Positions 31,403 through 40,458 are shown, numbered from the stretch's first letter. The stretch is DNA of 64,000 nt from Nocardia cyriacigeorgica (GCF_010858045.1 NZ_JAAGVC010000026.1:1-64000), one strand, 5' to 3'. Made by a program: numbers and translations. Notes: generated by a model from the letters alone, not told the origin.

Positions 31403-32587
31403 CTAGTCGACTCGCAGTGCCTCGGCGAGCCGGTCACGCCCGGAGGCCGACCCGTCCCCGGCGGAGGCGGGCCGGGGCGCGCTCGCTGCGTCGTCGGGCT
31501 CGGTCATCACCGGCAGCGCGGCCAGCCGGCGGCGATCCTCGTCCGGCAGCGCGGTGGCGAGGGGGATCACGGCCTCCCACTGGCCCGCGGCCCCGGCGCG
31601 GCGCAGCAGATCATCGAGCCGGTCCTCGGGTTCGGCGGCGATCCGGCCGGCGACGAAGGCCAACGGTTGCGGGGGCAGATAGCCGGTCAGCGGAAGCAGA
31701 TCCAGCCACAGTTCCTCGCGCAGGGCGATGTCGACGCACGCGGCGAGGAACTGCTCGTCGTGCACGGCGGGCCGGGACGCCAGCGCCGCGAGCGCCGTGG
31801 CGCTCATGGCACGGGTGACCGGAAGCAGCGTCGATAGCGCATCGAGTTCGTAGGCAGCGCGGACGAGTCCGTCGAGGACCTCGTCACCGAGCCCGGCGAC
31901 GATATCGCCGAGCCGGGCCTTGTTCGCGTCGTTCACGGTGGCGAGCAGATCCAGGCCCTGCGCCCACAACCGCTCGGTGTGCGCGGCGCGGATGATGGCG
32001 GGCAGCCGGTCGGCCACGATATCGATCAAGGTATTGATCGAACTCTTGTCCTCCATCAGGAAGCCGATCCGCAGCAGGTCGGCGTCGTCGGTGACGGCGG
32101 CGGCCGCGCGCAGCGAGGGCTCGGGCACCACGCCGACGAACCGGCCCATGGTGACGTGCTCGTCGCGGCCCAGCAGTTCGGTCGCGACCGCGGCGACCTG
32201 CCGCGGCGGAACCTGGGCGATCACCGCGGCGGTGCGCCGCGGATCCAGGGCAATGGCCGCTTCGGCCAGGAACGGCGCGGGCAGGGCGGCCGCGATGTCC
32301 ACGGCGCGCCGCGGCTCGACCGAGGCGGCCACCGCGGCGCACAGCACGGGCCCGAACGCGCGGGTGGCGATCTTCGCACTGATCGCCACCGGTACGAGAT
32401 TGGCCGCCGCGGCCACCATCGCGAGTTTTGCGCGGTCGCGGTCGAAGAGCATGTCGGTGCTGCGATCGCGGAACTCACGGATCGCCGCGGGCGGCAGGTC
32501 TACCAGGAAGTCGAGCCGCTCGGTCTCCACGCCGAGCAGCCGGGCAAGTTTGGTCGTCTCGGCGAGCGCGAGCAGATGGTTGCTCAC
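31403..32587 (-). CDS. Hypothetical protein, all-alpha with repeated Leu-Pro/Asp-Pro motifs
   Basis: 394 residues, no signal peptide or membrane helix. The sequence is a run of amphipathic helices with recurrent turns of the form ALPAPFLAEAAIALDPRRTA and QVPPRQVAAVA, reminiscent of the superhelical N-domain of MgtE or of FliG-like proteins. I do not assign a function. GTG 32587 overlaps the stop of the small gene upstream by four bases, so the two are coupled. A Pro/Ala/Ser tail ends the protein. Confidence 0.7.
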   Translation of the reverse strand: MSNHLLALAETTKLARLLGVETERLDFLVDLPPAAIREFRDRSTDMLFDRDRAKLAMVAAAANLVPVAISAKIATRAFGPVLCAAVAASVEPRRAVDIAAALPAPFLAEAAIALDPRRTAAVIAQVPPRQVAAVATELLGRDEHVTMGRFVGVVPEPSLRAAAAVTDDADLLRIGFLMEDKSSINTLIDIVADRLPAIIRAAHTERLWAQGLDLLATVNDANKARLGDIVAGLGDEVLDGLVRAAYELDALSTLLPVTRAMSATALAALASRPAVHDEQFLAACVDIALREELWLDLLPLTGYLPPQPLAFVAGRIAAEPEDRLDDLLRRAGAAGQWEAVIPLATALPDEDRRRLAALPVMTEPDDAASAPRPASAGDGSASGRDRLAEALRVD

Positions 32588-32799
32588 AGGCCGAGCGCCT
32601 TCTTCACCGCGGGACGCAGCAGTCGCGGGATCATCTGCAATCCGGATTCGAAGGCCGCGTGCATCTGCGCGGCCCGGCGCTCCGACGCCGCGCTCAGCAC
32701 ATGATCGAGCTCGGTGAGTTGTGCTTCGGACAGACGGGAGAACGCCTCGGGCAGGGGAGCGCCCAGCCTCTCGGACAAGGTGTCGGCTGCGGTGGTCAT
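32584..32799 (-). CDS. Small hypothetical helical protein
   Basis: 71 residues, mostly helical (PEAFSRLSEAQLTELDHVL) with a basic C-terminus (RPAVKKALGL). ATG 32799 has AAAGG seven bases upstream. It is translationally coupled (GTGA) to the longer helical protein downstream and is probably its partner. No family recognised. Confidence 0.65.
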   Translation of the reverse strand: MTTAADTLSERLGAPLPEAFSRLSEAQLTELDHVLSAASERRAAQMHAAFESGLQMIPRLLRPAVKKALGL

Positions 32800-32847
32800 G
32801 ATGCCTTTCGTCGGTGAATGGCTCGTCGCCGGTGGATGCCGGTCGTT

Positions 32848-33942
32848 TCAGTGCGTGGTGCGGAAGACGGGGTCGCTGTCGGCGCGCAGATCGCTGACGA
32901 AATTGGCGATGGCCTCGCCGACCAGCAGCGGTTCGGTCACCGGAAGCCAATGGTCCGCCGGCAGCGTGTAGCACCACAGCCGATCCACTCGTTCCTGTAC
33001 GGCGGCCCGCACGCCCGGCCGCGCGGCCGGGTCGGCGGCGTCGAGGAGCAGCTGCACGGGCACCGCGGTGTGCTGATCGCGGGGATGACGGAGGTGGTGG
33101 CCGAGATTGGCGCGGACGATCCGCGCGCCCGCGAGGAGATCAGCGCGCCAGGTGGGCGCGATCGGCGCCACCGTATGGGCGGAGCGGTGCGTGAGCTGCC
33201 GTAGGCCGGCGTGGACCCGCGGCTGGTAGAGCGCCCGGCGCAGCATCGACGGTGAGCTGTGCAGCGTCAGCAGCGCCTCGTCCAGTGCGGACGCCATCGG
33301 CGCGCGCCGGCGCGGGCGTCGCGCCCGGGAGTCGGGTGCGGGTGCGGTGTCGCGTGGTGGGGCGGCGCCGTCGATCCCGGCCGCGGTGCGGCGCTCGAGC
33401 GGCGGGACGGCCGCGAACCGGCGCACTGCGCGGGATTGCACCCGATGCGCGGTGCGCCTGGTGCGACGACGCAGCTGATGCAACCACAGTCCGAGGTGGT
33501 CCAGATGGGGCGCCGACAGGGCCGTGAACGATGCGATGCGGGTGTTCGCGCGCGGATCGAGCACCGCTTCCCAGCCCTGCACCGCACCCCAGCCGTGACC
33601 GGCCAGATGAACCGGCTGGTGCGGGGACGCGGTGTCGATGACGGCGTAGAGGTCCTCGGCGAGCCGGTCGAGCCGGTAGGCGGCGAGCTCATGGGGCGCG
33701 CCGGACCGGCCGTGCCCGCGCACGTCATAGGTGATCACCCGGAATTCGTCGGCGAGGATCACCGCCACCTGTTCCCAGACACGGTGGGTGTCGGAGGCGC
33801 CGTGTACGAGTACCAGGGGCTGCGCCGCCGGGTCTCCCCATTCGAAGCCGGCGAGCTCGACGCCGTCGATCGTGATCCGCCAGCGGCGGTCGGGTGCGGG
33901 CCCGTCCTGCGGGTGGCGGGCGGGATCGCGCGGTTCGGTCAT
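32848..33942 (-). CDS. Alpha/beta-hydrolase-fold protein with substituted nucleophile
   Basis: 364 residues. The fold is clear: oxyanion stretch VLVHGASDTHRVW, GHGRSG, strand-5 elbow VHLAGHGWGA, and a late His in LPADHWLPVTEP. Epoxide-hydrolase relatives have GHDWG, with Asp as nucleophile. Here the codon at 33592-33594 is GGC, giving Gly117, so the usual nucleophile is absent. A basic Arg-rich insert occupies the cap region (about 165-220). ATG 33942 follows AGGTGACGTG. It is divergent from a TetR gene with paired palindromes between them. Confidence 0.8.
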   Translation of the reverse strand: MTEPRDPARHPQDGPAPDRRWRITIDGVELAGFEWGDPAAQPLVLVHGASDTHRVWEQVAVILADEFRVITYDVRGHGRSGAPHELAAYRLDRLAEDLYAVIDTASPHQPVHLAGHGWGAVQGWEAVLDPRANTRIASFTALSAPHLDHLGLWLHQLRRRTRRTAHRVQSRAVRRFAAVPPLERRTAAGIDGAAPPRDTAPAPDSRARRPRRRAPMASALDEALLTLHSSPSMLRRALYQPRVHAGLRQLTHRSAHTVAPIAPTWRADLLAGARIVRANLGHHLRHPRDQHTAVPVQLLLDAADPAARPGVRAAVQERVDRLWCYTLPADHWLPVTEPLLVGEAIANFVSDLRADSDPVFRTTH

Positions 33943-33960
33943 CACGTCACCTCGTTCGGG

Positions 33961-33996
33961 CGTACTGGCGGTACGGTCGACGATACTGCCAGTACG
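33961..33996. promoter_or_regulatory. Paired TetR-type operator boxes
   Basis: CGTACTGGCGGTA (33961-33973) and TACTGCCAGTACG (33984-33996) form an inverted repeat matching at 12 of 13 positions across a 10-base spacer. Each arm is also a small palindrome: TACTG-G-CGGTA is imperfect and TACTG-C-CAGTA is perfect. Their centres are 21 bases apart, two helical turns. They lie just upstream of the hydrolase start and facing the TetR gene, so they are the likely binding site of that regulator. Confidence 0.65.
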
Positions 33997-34092
33997 TCGG
34001 CCGGAGAAGTCGGATACACCAGGTAGACGTCGATGTGTGATGGATCACGTGAATCGCGGGTTTACTAGGCGAGCGGCCGAGCTCGACTCGCG

Positions 34093-34107
34093 CGTACCAG
34101 GAGTACG
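34093..34107. promoter_or_regulatory. Third palindrome upstream of the TetR gene
   Basis: CGTAC-CAGGA-GTACG is a perfect inverted repeat with 5-base arms, about 90 bases before the TetR start. It shares the GTAC element with the paired boxes at 33961-33996 but not the TACTG core. Autoregulation of the TetR gene is a reasonable guess. Confidence 0.4.
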
Positions 34108-34194
34108 TGTATGCTCTCGCACCAGGGTCGGTGGTGTTGCTCGAGGGGTGAATGCCGCCGCACTCGCCAACATCGACGTCGCCGGCACCCGGAG

Positions 34195-34884
34195 ATGACC
34201 AGCGTGAACCGCTCCACCGTGCGCGCCGCCCCGCGATCCATCGGCCGCGACGAGATCGTCGACGCCGCCATCAGAGTGATCGATCGCGACGGCCCGCGGC
34301 CGAGCATGGACGACATCGCGCGCGAGGCAGGCATCACCAAACCGCGCCTGTACCGGCGTTTCGCGGACAAGGCCGATCTGTTCACCGAGATCGGCGGCCG
34401 GATGGCGAAATCGGCGTTCGCCGCCGCGGGCAGCGACTTGACCCTCGTGCTGCAGCCGCCGCGGCAGGCGCTGCGGACGGTCCTGCGTGCCTACGCCGAC
34501 AGCATCCTCGAACACCCGAACGTCTTCCGTTTCCTCGGCCAGGCCCCGACCGGACACGACCGCGACGGCTCGGTGGTGCAGGTGGACCTCGGCCGTCAGG
34601 TCGCCGGGCGCCTGGCGCGGCGGGCCGGCGCGGTGGCCGAAGCGGTGCCCATCGACGACAGCGGCGTCGACTATCTGGCGCGCGCCATCACCGGTGTGGT
34701 CGTCTCGATCACCGACCTGTGGCTCGGCGGCGATGATCCGGCCGACGACGCGAACGAATTCGTCGATCAGACCACCGAATACGTGTGGGGGCTCATCGAC
34801 AGCTTCCTGCGTCGCCGTGGGATCGAGGCCGATCCGGCCACGCCCATCTTCACCACCCTCGCCGCGGTCGAACCCGACCGCTGA
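34195..34884 (+). CDS. TetR-family transcriptional regulator
   Basis: 229 residues. The N-terminal helix-turn-helix is clear (EIVDAAIRVIDRDGP, MDDIAREAGITKPRLYRRF, DKADLFTEI), followed by an effector domain. ATG 34195 directly abuts a GGAG; GTG 34204 has the same GGAG at a better 9-base spacing and may be the true start. It is divergent from the degenerate hydrolase and followed by an acyl-CoA dehydrogenase 118 bases downstream, so either could be under its control. The palindromes between 33961 and 34107 are its probable operators. Confidence 0.88.
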   Translation: MTSVNRSTVRAAPRSIGRDEIVDAAIRVIDRDGPRPSMDDIAREAGITKPRLYRRFADKADLFTEIGGRMAKSAFAAAGSDLTLVLQPPRQALRTVLRAYADSILEHPNVFRFLGQAPTGHDRDGSVVQVDLGRQVAGRLARRAGAVAEAVPIDDSGVDYLARAITGVVVSITDLWLGGDDPADDANEFVDQTTEYVWGLIDSFLRRRGIEADPATPIFTTLAAVEPDR

Positions 34885-35002
34885 GTTCCCGTGCGCGCAC
34901 TCGCGGCACCGCTGCGCGCGGCTTGTTGACAGAACGCCAATAGTGGGTGAATCTGAGTGCACGAGCCCCGGCGCGGCCGGGCGGGAGAGCGGAGGATACG
35001 AG

Positions 35003-36148
35003 ATGGCACGCGCGATGTGGAGTGATGACGAGGTCGAAGCGGTGCGGGATCTGGCCCGCAATTTCTTCGAGCGCGAGGTCGTTCCGCACGAGGAGAAATT
35101 CGTCGAGCAGGGTCACCCCGACCGCGAGCTCTACCGGACCGCGGGCAAGCTCGGCCTGCTCTGCGCGGCGCTGCCCGAGGCATTCGGCGGTGGTGGCGGC
35201 ACCTTCGCCCACGAGGCCGCGATCATCGAGGAGCAGGTCCGCGCCGGTGACGGCGCCATGGGCATGCCGGTGCACAGCGCGATCATCGCCCCCTATCTGG
35301 CCGAATTCGGTTCCGACGACCTCAAGCAGCGGGTGCTGCCGCGGGCCGCGAGCGGCGATATGGTGCTCTCGATCGGCATGACCGAACCCGGTACCGGCTC
35401 GGACCTGCAGAACATCAAGACCCGCGCGGTGCGCGACGGCGACGACTACGTCATCACCGGATCGAAGATCTTCATCACCAACGGCTGGCTCTGCGACGGC
35501 ATCATCATCGCCGCCAAAACCGATCCCGAGCAGGGCGCTGCGGGCGTCTCCCTGCTGTTCGCCGAGGTGGGCGAGGACACTCCGGGTTTCACCAGGGGCC
35601 GCATCTTGTCCAAGATCGGCGGCAAGGGGCAGGACACCGCGGAGCTGTTCTTCGACGGTCTCCGGGTGCCGGCGGCGAACCTGCTCGGCGGCGTCGAGGG
35701 CCAGGGCTTTTACCAGATGATGCAGATGCTGGCCCAGGAACGACTCGTCACCGCGATCATGGCGGTCGCGATGATGGAACGCGCGGTCGAGCTGACCGTC
35801 GAATACACCAAGGGCCGTGCGGCGTTCGGCAAACCACTGTTCGCCATGCAGAACACCAAGTTCGAACTCGCCGAATGCGCGACGCTGGCCACGGTGAGCC
35901 GCACCTTCCTCGACGACTGCATCACCAAGCACCTGCGCGGTGAACTCGATATTCCCACCGCTGCGATGTCGAAGTACTGGTTGACCGACCAACTGGGTAT
36001 CGTGGTTGACCGCTGCCTGCAACTGTTCGGCGGCTACGGCTACATGACGGAGTACCCGATTTCCCAGCTCTACACCGGCGCTCGTGTGCTGCGCATCCTC
36101 GCCGGGAGCAACGAGGTGATGAAGGATCTCATTGCGCGATCTCTCTGA
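35003..36148 (+). CDS. Acyl-CoA dehydrogenase
   Basis: 381 residues. FAD-dependent alpha,beta-desaturation of an acyl-CoA. Typical signatures: IGMTEPGTGSDL (FAD and substrate contact), YVITGSKIFITNG, LFGGYGYMTEYP, and the catalytic-base segment RILAGSNEVMKDLIA with Glu near the C-terminus. GGAGGATACGAG precedes ATG 35003. Chain-length specificity cannot be read. The downstream TetR gene begins 17 bases before its stop, so they form one operon. Confidence 0.93.
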   Translation: MARAMWSDDEVEAVRDLARNFFEREVVPHEEKFVEQGHPDRELYRTAGKLGLLCAALPEAFGGGGGTFAHEAAIIEEQVRAGDGAMGMPVHSAIIAPYLAEFGSDDLKQRVLPRAASGDMVLSIGMTEPGTGSDLQNIKTRAVRDGDDYVITGSKIFITNGWLCDGIIIAAKTDPEQGAAGVSLLFAEVGEDTPGFTRGRILSKIGGKGQDTAELFFDGLRVPAANLLGGVEGQGFYQMMQMLAQERLVTAIMAVAMMERAVELTVEYTKGRAAFGKPLFAMQNTKFELAECATLATVSRTFLDDCITKHLRGELDIPTAAMSKYWLTDQLGIVVDRCLQLFGGYGYMTEYPISQLYTGARVLRILAGSNEVMKDLIARSL

Positions 36149-36779
36149 TACCCCAGTCTCGGCCACCGACGGGCAACCGCGCCGCCGGCGGCTCGAGCCC
36201 GACGAACGCCGGGCCCAGATCCTGGCCCAGGCGATCGAGATGTTCGGCGAGCGGCCCTATGCCGCGGTGTCGACGGCGGAGCTGGCGCAGCGCGCGGGCG
36301 TCGCGCGCGGGCTGATCAATCACTACTTCGGCAACAAGCGCGATCTGTATCTCGCGGTGGTGCGCCGGATGGTGACCCTGCCGCGCATCGACGACATGAT
36401 CGTGCCCACCGGCACCGAACGCGAACGGGTCGAGGCCAGCGTGCGCTGGCTGCTCGACACCATCTCCGAACACGGCAGCACCTGGGTCAAGGTCACCAGT
36501 CATGAGGGCGTCGGCGACGATCCGGACGTGCAGCAGATCCTGGATCAGGCCGATGACGCCGCCGCGGAACGGCTGCTGCTGATGATCGGGCTCGCCGATT
36601 CGGCACACAGCGCGTCCATGCGCGCGATGGTGCGCGCCTACGGCGGATTGGTGAAAGTGGCCGGACGGGAATGGATCACCCGCGGCACGCTGTCCCGCGA
36701 CCAGGTGCACGGACTGCTGGTGGACATGCTGCTCACCCTGGTCACCGAATCGCTGCCGAAGGTCGAACGCGGCCGCTGA
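36132..36779 (+). CDS. TetR-family transcriptional regulator, co-transcribed with acyl-CoA dehydrogenase
   Basis: 215 residues with a helix-turn-helix (AQILAQAIEMFGERPYAAVS, LAQRAGVARGLINHYFGNK). The start is a TTG at 36132-36134 inside the acyl-CoA dehydrogenase gene, with GAAGGA five bases upstream; no later start would keep the whole HTH. The 17-base overlap implies translational coupling. It probably senses an acyl-CoA or fatty acid and controls this operon, which is inference from context. Confidence 0.85.
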   Translation: MRDLSDTPVSATDGQPRRRRLEPDERRAQILAQAIEMFGERPYAAVSTAELAQRAGVARGLINHYFGNKRDLYLAVVRRMVTLPRIDDMIVPTGTERERVEASVRWLLDTISEHGSTWVKVTSHEGVGDDPDVQQILDQADDAAAERLLLMIGLADSAHSASMRAMVRAYGGLVKVAGREWITRGTLSRDQVHGLLVDMLLTLVTESLPKVERGR

Positions 36780-36890
36780 GCTACCCGCGTTCGCGGGACG
36801 GTTCAGCGGTGGGCCTCTATCCTTCTCATGTCGGGGCGGGTCCGGATCTGGCGGGGTTTCGCGCGACGGTGAGTGTGAGAGGTACCTCGG

Positions 36891-37673
36891 ATGGCAGATT
36901 CGCAGCGCTGGGCAGATGAGCGCTGGCCGGAAGTTCGCGACGACACCACCGCGGCCTCCCGCCGTGGCCGAGGCGTCGCCGTCGACGAACCCGACGACGA
37001 CTACGACTGGCCCCGCGGCTACGACGAACCCGCCACCCGCCGAATCGTCAACCCCTACGCGGTCATCGCGCTGGTCGCGGCCCTGCTGCTGTTGATCCCG
37101 GTCGCGATCGTGTTCGGGCTCATCGCCTTCAGCCACCCGCGCGGCCGGGTGATGGCGTTGTTCGCGCTGCTGCTCGGGCTGGCCGAGGCCGCGGTGATCG
37201 CGGCCTTGCTGGTACTGCCCGGCGACCTGCTCTCGGACGTGGTCTCCCGGACCGAGGACCTCGCCTCCACCCAGACCTCCCAGACCGCCTGGGCGACAGC
37301 GGCATCGGCGACCGGACGGGCCGCCGGTGGCCCGCCGGAGCACGCGGGTGCGCCGGAGGCGACCACCGGCGCCCCCGCCTCCGGTGCCGAGCCCGCCGGG
37401 CCCGCGGCGCCGACGGCCGTCCTGCGCACCGCCTGCCCGGAGGCCGGACTCATCGGCACCGCCGCCGACGGATCGACGCTGCTGTGCCTGACCGCCGCCA
37501 CCTCCACCACCGGATTCCAGTGGAAGGGGCCCTACACGATCTCCGAGGTGGTCGGCGAAGGCGGCACCAGCTGCAATCCGGGGGTCGCGGCGACCGCGCG
37601 CACCGCCGACGGGCGCGCCTTGGTCTGCGAAGGCCAGGGCCGAAGCGCGACCTGGGTGCTCTGGACCGCCTGA
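36891..37673 (+). CDS. Membrane protein with two helices and a secreted C-terminal domain, unknown
   Basis: 260 residues. A charged cytoplasmic N-terminus (1-50, DEPDDDYDW) is followed by two adjacent helices (about 54-78 and 85-108; the first pair of a DUF4190-like arrangement). An Ala/Gly/Pro/Thr linker (about 125-175) leads to a C-terminal domain with four cysteines (TACPEAG, LLCLTA, TSCNPG, LVCEGQG), likely two disulfides outside the cell. AGAGG precedes ATG 36891. No function assigned. Confidence 0.7.
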   Translation: MADSQRWADERWPEVRDDTTAASRRGRGVAVDEPDDDYDWPRGYDEPATRRIVNPYAVIALVAALLLLIPVAIVFGLIAFSHPRGRVMALFALLLGLAEAAVIAALLVLPGDLLSDVVSRTEDLASTQTSQTAWATAASATGRAAGGPPEHAGAPEATTGAPASGAEPAGPAAPTAVLRTACPEAGLIGTAADGSTLLCLTAATSTTGFQWKGPYTISEVVGEGGTSCNPGVAATARTADGRALVCEGQGRSATWVLWTA

Positions 37674-37759
37674 GCGCGCCGGATCGCCGACGGTGCGATG
37701 TCCGAATGTGACAGACAATCGTCATTGCCGTCATCGGTGCCGCGGGTGAGGATGGGTTC

Positions 37760-38752
37760 GTGCCCAGTTCCCATCAGGTCGTCATCGCGGTCTTCCCCGA
37801 GGTCGATCTCCTCGACGTCACCGGCCCCGCGGAAGTCTTCGCCCTGGCCAACCGCGAGACGGCAGGCCGCGCGGGCTACCGGGTCCGCCTCGCTGCTCCG
37901 GCGCTCGGCCCGGTCACCACGTCGGCCGGCGTGCGGGTACTGCCGGACCTGACCTTCGACGAAGTCGACGGCCGCGTCGACACCCTGTTGGTGCCCGGTG
38001 CCGTCGAGATGACCGAGGGCGGGCCACTGGCGCGCATCGATACCGACGTGGTGCAGTGGCTGGCAGCGACCGCCCCGAGCGCCGGGCGGGTGGCCTCGGT
38101 CTGCGTCGGCGCGCACCTGCTCGCCGCGGCCGGGCTGCTCGACGGCAAGACGGCCACCACGCACTGGTCGACCGCCGCCCAGCTCGCGGCCCGCCATCCC
38201 GAGGTCACCGTCGATCCGGATCCGATCTTCGTACGCACCGACCGGGGCAGGCTGTGGACCGGCGCGGGCATCAGCGCCTGCCTGGACCTCGCGCTGGCCC
38301 TGGTCGCCGAGGACCTCGGCGAGCAGACGGCGCTGGCCGTGGCGCGTCAGCTGGTGATGTATCTGAAACGACAGGGCGGGCAGAGCCAGTTCTCGGTGCC
38401 GCTGAGCCGTCCCGCACCGGCCCGCCGCGATATCGACGAGCTCCGGCTGTGGATCGCCGAGCATTTCGACGAGGAACTGTCCACCGAGGTCCTCGCCGCG
38501 CGGATGCGGTTGAGCGAACGCCATTTCGTCCGGGTCTTCACCGCCGAGATGGGGGTCGGGCCCAGCGCCTACGTCGAAGCGACCAGGGTCGAAGTCGCCC
38601 GACGACTGCTCGAAACCACCGACCACAGCCTCGACCAGATCGCCGCGAGCTCGGGACTCGGCTCGGTGGAGACCCTGCACCGGGCCGTCAAACGTCAGCT
38701 CGGTACCACACCGGCGGCCTACCGCCGCCGCTTCCGCACCCGGACGGCCTGA
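37760..38752 (+). CDS. GlxA-type AraC-family regulator with DJ-1/PfpI domain
   Basis: 330 residues from GTG 37760. N-terminal DJ-1/PfpI-like amidotransferase fold (DVTGPAEVFALANRE; nucleophile-elbow region ASVCVGAHLLAAAGLLDG; TTHW). A C-terminal AraC double helix-turn-helix follows (VLAARMRLSERHFVRVF and HSLDQIAASSGLGSVETLHR). The isochorismatase-like gene follows 83 bases downstream, a common pairing, and is the likely target. Confidence 0.88.
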   Translation: MPSSHQVVIAVFPEVDLLDVTGPAEVFALANRETAGRAGYRVRLAAPALGPVTTSAGVRVLPDLTFDEVDGRVDTLLVPGAVEMTEGGPLARIDTDVVQWLAATAPSAGRVASVCVGAHLLAAAGLLDGKTATTHWSTAAQLAARHPEVTVDPDPIFVRTDRGRLWTGAGISACLDLALALVAEDLGEQTALAVARQLVMYLKRQGGQSQFSVPLSRPAPARRDIDELRLWIAEHFDEELSTEVLAARMRLSERHFVRVFTAEMGVGPSAYVEATRVEVARRLLETTDHSLDQIAASSGLGSVETLHRAVKRQLGTTPAAYRRRFRTRTA

Positions 38753-38835
38753 GCCTCCGCCCCCACAGACCTCCCTCGGCCACCGCGCCGGGGAGGAACT
38801 TCGCCATGCCCACATCACTGTCGAAAGGCTGTCTC

Positions 38836-39453
38836 ATGACCACACCCCGGCCCTCGGATACCCTGCGCACCGTCGTCGGACTGAACGATTCGGCGCCACG
38901 GCTGCGCGATAGCGCCCTGATCATGATCGATTTCCAGAACACCTACCGGACCGGCGTGATGGCATTGGAAGGCGCCGAGCCGGCGTTGGCGGCCGGTGCC
39001 CGCTTGCTGGAACGTGCACGCGGTGCGGGGATTCCCATCGTGCACATCGTCAACGACGGCGGCGAAGGCACCCCGTACGACATCCGCGCCGAGATCGGCG
39101 CGATCAGCGCCGAAGTCGCGCCCATCGACGGTGAGCCGGTGGTGGTCAAGCAGTTCCCCGATTCCTTCCACCGCACCGAACTGGAACAGACGCTGCGGGA
39201 TTCGGGTGTCGAGCCGGGCGGCGATCTGGTGCTGGCCGGGTTCATGACGCACATGTGCCTCGGCCACACCGCGCAGGGCGCGTTCAACCTCGGCTACCGC
39301 CCGACCGTCGTCGCCGAAGCCAGCGCCACCCGCGCCCTGACCGGCCCGGACGGTGCGGTCGTGCCCGCGGCCGCACTGCACACCGCGGCCCTGACCACCG
39401 TCACCGATCTGTTCGGCGTCGTCGTCCCGACCGTGGACGCGCTGCCGGACTGA
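38836..39453 (+). CDS. Isochorismatase-family cysteine hydrolase
   Basis: 205 residues. The family triad is visible: Asp32 (MIDFQNTY), Lys105 (VVVKQFPDSF) and Cys141 (THMCLGHTA). Members hydrolyse nicotinamide, N-carbamoylsarcosine or isochorismate; the substrate here is unclear. ATG 38836 has AAAGG seven bases upstream. ATG 38806, ten codons earlier, has an even stronger GGGGAGGA and is equally possible. It is probably controlled by the preceding GlxA-type regulator. It ends three bases from the convergent polymerase gene. Confidence 0.88.
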   Translation: MTTPRPSDTLRTVVGLNDSAPRLRDSALIMIDFQNTYRTGVMALEGAEPALAAGARLLERARGAGIPIVHIVNDGGEGTPYDIRAEIGAISAEVAPIDGEPVVVKQFPDSFHRTELEQTLRDSGVEPGGDLVLAGFMTHMCLGHTAQGAFNLGYRPTVVAEASATRALTGPDGAVVPAAALHTAALTTVTDLFGVVVPTVDALPD

Positions 39454-39456
39454 GCC

Positions 39457-40458
39457 TCAGTCGGCCTTCTTGGCGCGGCTGGGCTGGACGCGCGGTGGCT
39501 CGTTGGGCATCTTCGGATACTGCGGCGGCCACGGCGCGTCCATCAGACCCGAGGCCATATCCCGCTCCGACATCTCCAGCAGCGGTTCGATCGACTGCGG
39601 CGGCCGGTCGGCCCACGGGTCGCCGCGTTCGGCCAGCCGGGCCGGGACGGTGGCGATGGTCAGCTCCTCCGGCACCACCGTCGCCAGATCATCCCAGGAG
39701 ATCGGCGTCGACACCTGGGCGCCGACTTTGGGCCGCACACACCACGCCCCGAAAACCGTTTTGTGCGGGGCGTTCTGGTTGTAGTCGACGAAGACGCGGC
39801 GGCCGCGCTCTTCCTTCCACCAGTGCGCGGTGATCTCCTCGGGATGGCGACGTTCCAGCTCACGGGCCAGCGCGACCGCCGCCGCACGCACCTGGTAGCC
39901 GTCCCAGCGCGGCTCCAGTGCCACATAGAGGTGCAGCCCGCGTGATCCGGAGGTCTTGACCCGAGCGTCGATACCGAGTTCGGCGCACAGTTCCCGGGTG
40001 CGCACGGCAGCCGCGCGTAGGTCGTCGAAGCCGATACCGGGGGAGGGGTCGAGATCCACGCGCAATTCGTCGGCGATGCGGAGATCGTCGACGTGATTGG
40101 GCCACACGTGGAACCCGAGACAGCCCTGATTCACCGCCCACAGAATGTGGGCCAGATCGTGGGCGACGAGCGCGTCGCTGGTGGTGCCGTTGGGGGTGGA
40201 CACCTCGACCGTGTGCAACCAGTCGGGCGCGGATTTCGGCACCCGCTTCTGGAACCAGGATTTGCCCGACGCACCGTCGGGATAGCGCTCCAGCAGCAGT
40301 GGCCGGTGGCCGATGACGCCGAGCAGTGGTTCGGCCACGGCCTGGTAGTAGTGCACCAGATCGAGTTTCGTCTCCCCGCGCTTGCTGAAATACACCTTGT
40401 CGGGGTTGGAGATGGTGAGATTGCGGCCGTCGACCTCGATTTCGACCGAGCTGCTCAT
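39457..40458 (-). CDS. Stand-alone LigD-type polymerase/primase domain protein
   Basis: 333 residues, archaeo-eukaryotic-primase-type DNA polymerase as in the PolDom of LigD, but without ligase or nuclease domains. Metal-binding Asp135/Asp137 are in RVDLDPSPGIGF, with other family blocks GKSWFQKRVPKSAPDW, AVNQGCLGFHVWPN and SGSRGLHLYVAL. It would fill gaps with dNTPs or rNTPs during end joining or repair. The start overlaps the LigC-type ligase stop by four bases (ATGA), so polymerase and ligase are made together. No Ku gene is present in the window. Confidence 0.9.
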   Translation of the reverse strand: MSSSVEIEVDGRNLTISNPDKVYFSKRGETKLDLVHYYQAVAEPLLGVIGHRPLLLERYPDGASGKSWFQKRVPKSAPDWLHTVEVSTPNGTTSDALVAHDLAHILWAVNQGCLGFHVWPNHVDDLRIADELRVDLDPSPGIGFDDLRAAAVRTRELCAELGIDARVKTSGSRGLHLYVALEPRWDGYQVRAAAVALARELERRHPEEITAHWWKEERGRRVFVDYNQNAPHKTVFGAWCVRPKVGAQVSTPISWDDLATVVPEELTIATVPARLAERGDPWADRPPQSIEPLLEMSERDMASGLMDAPWPPQYPKMPNEPPRVQPSRAKKAD

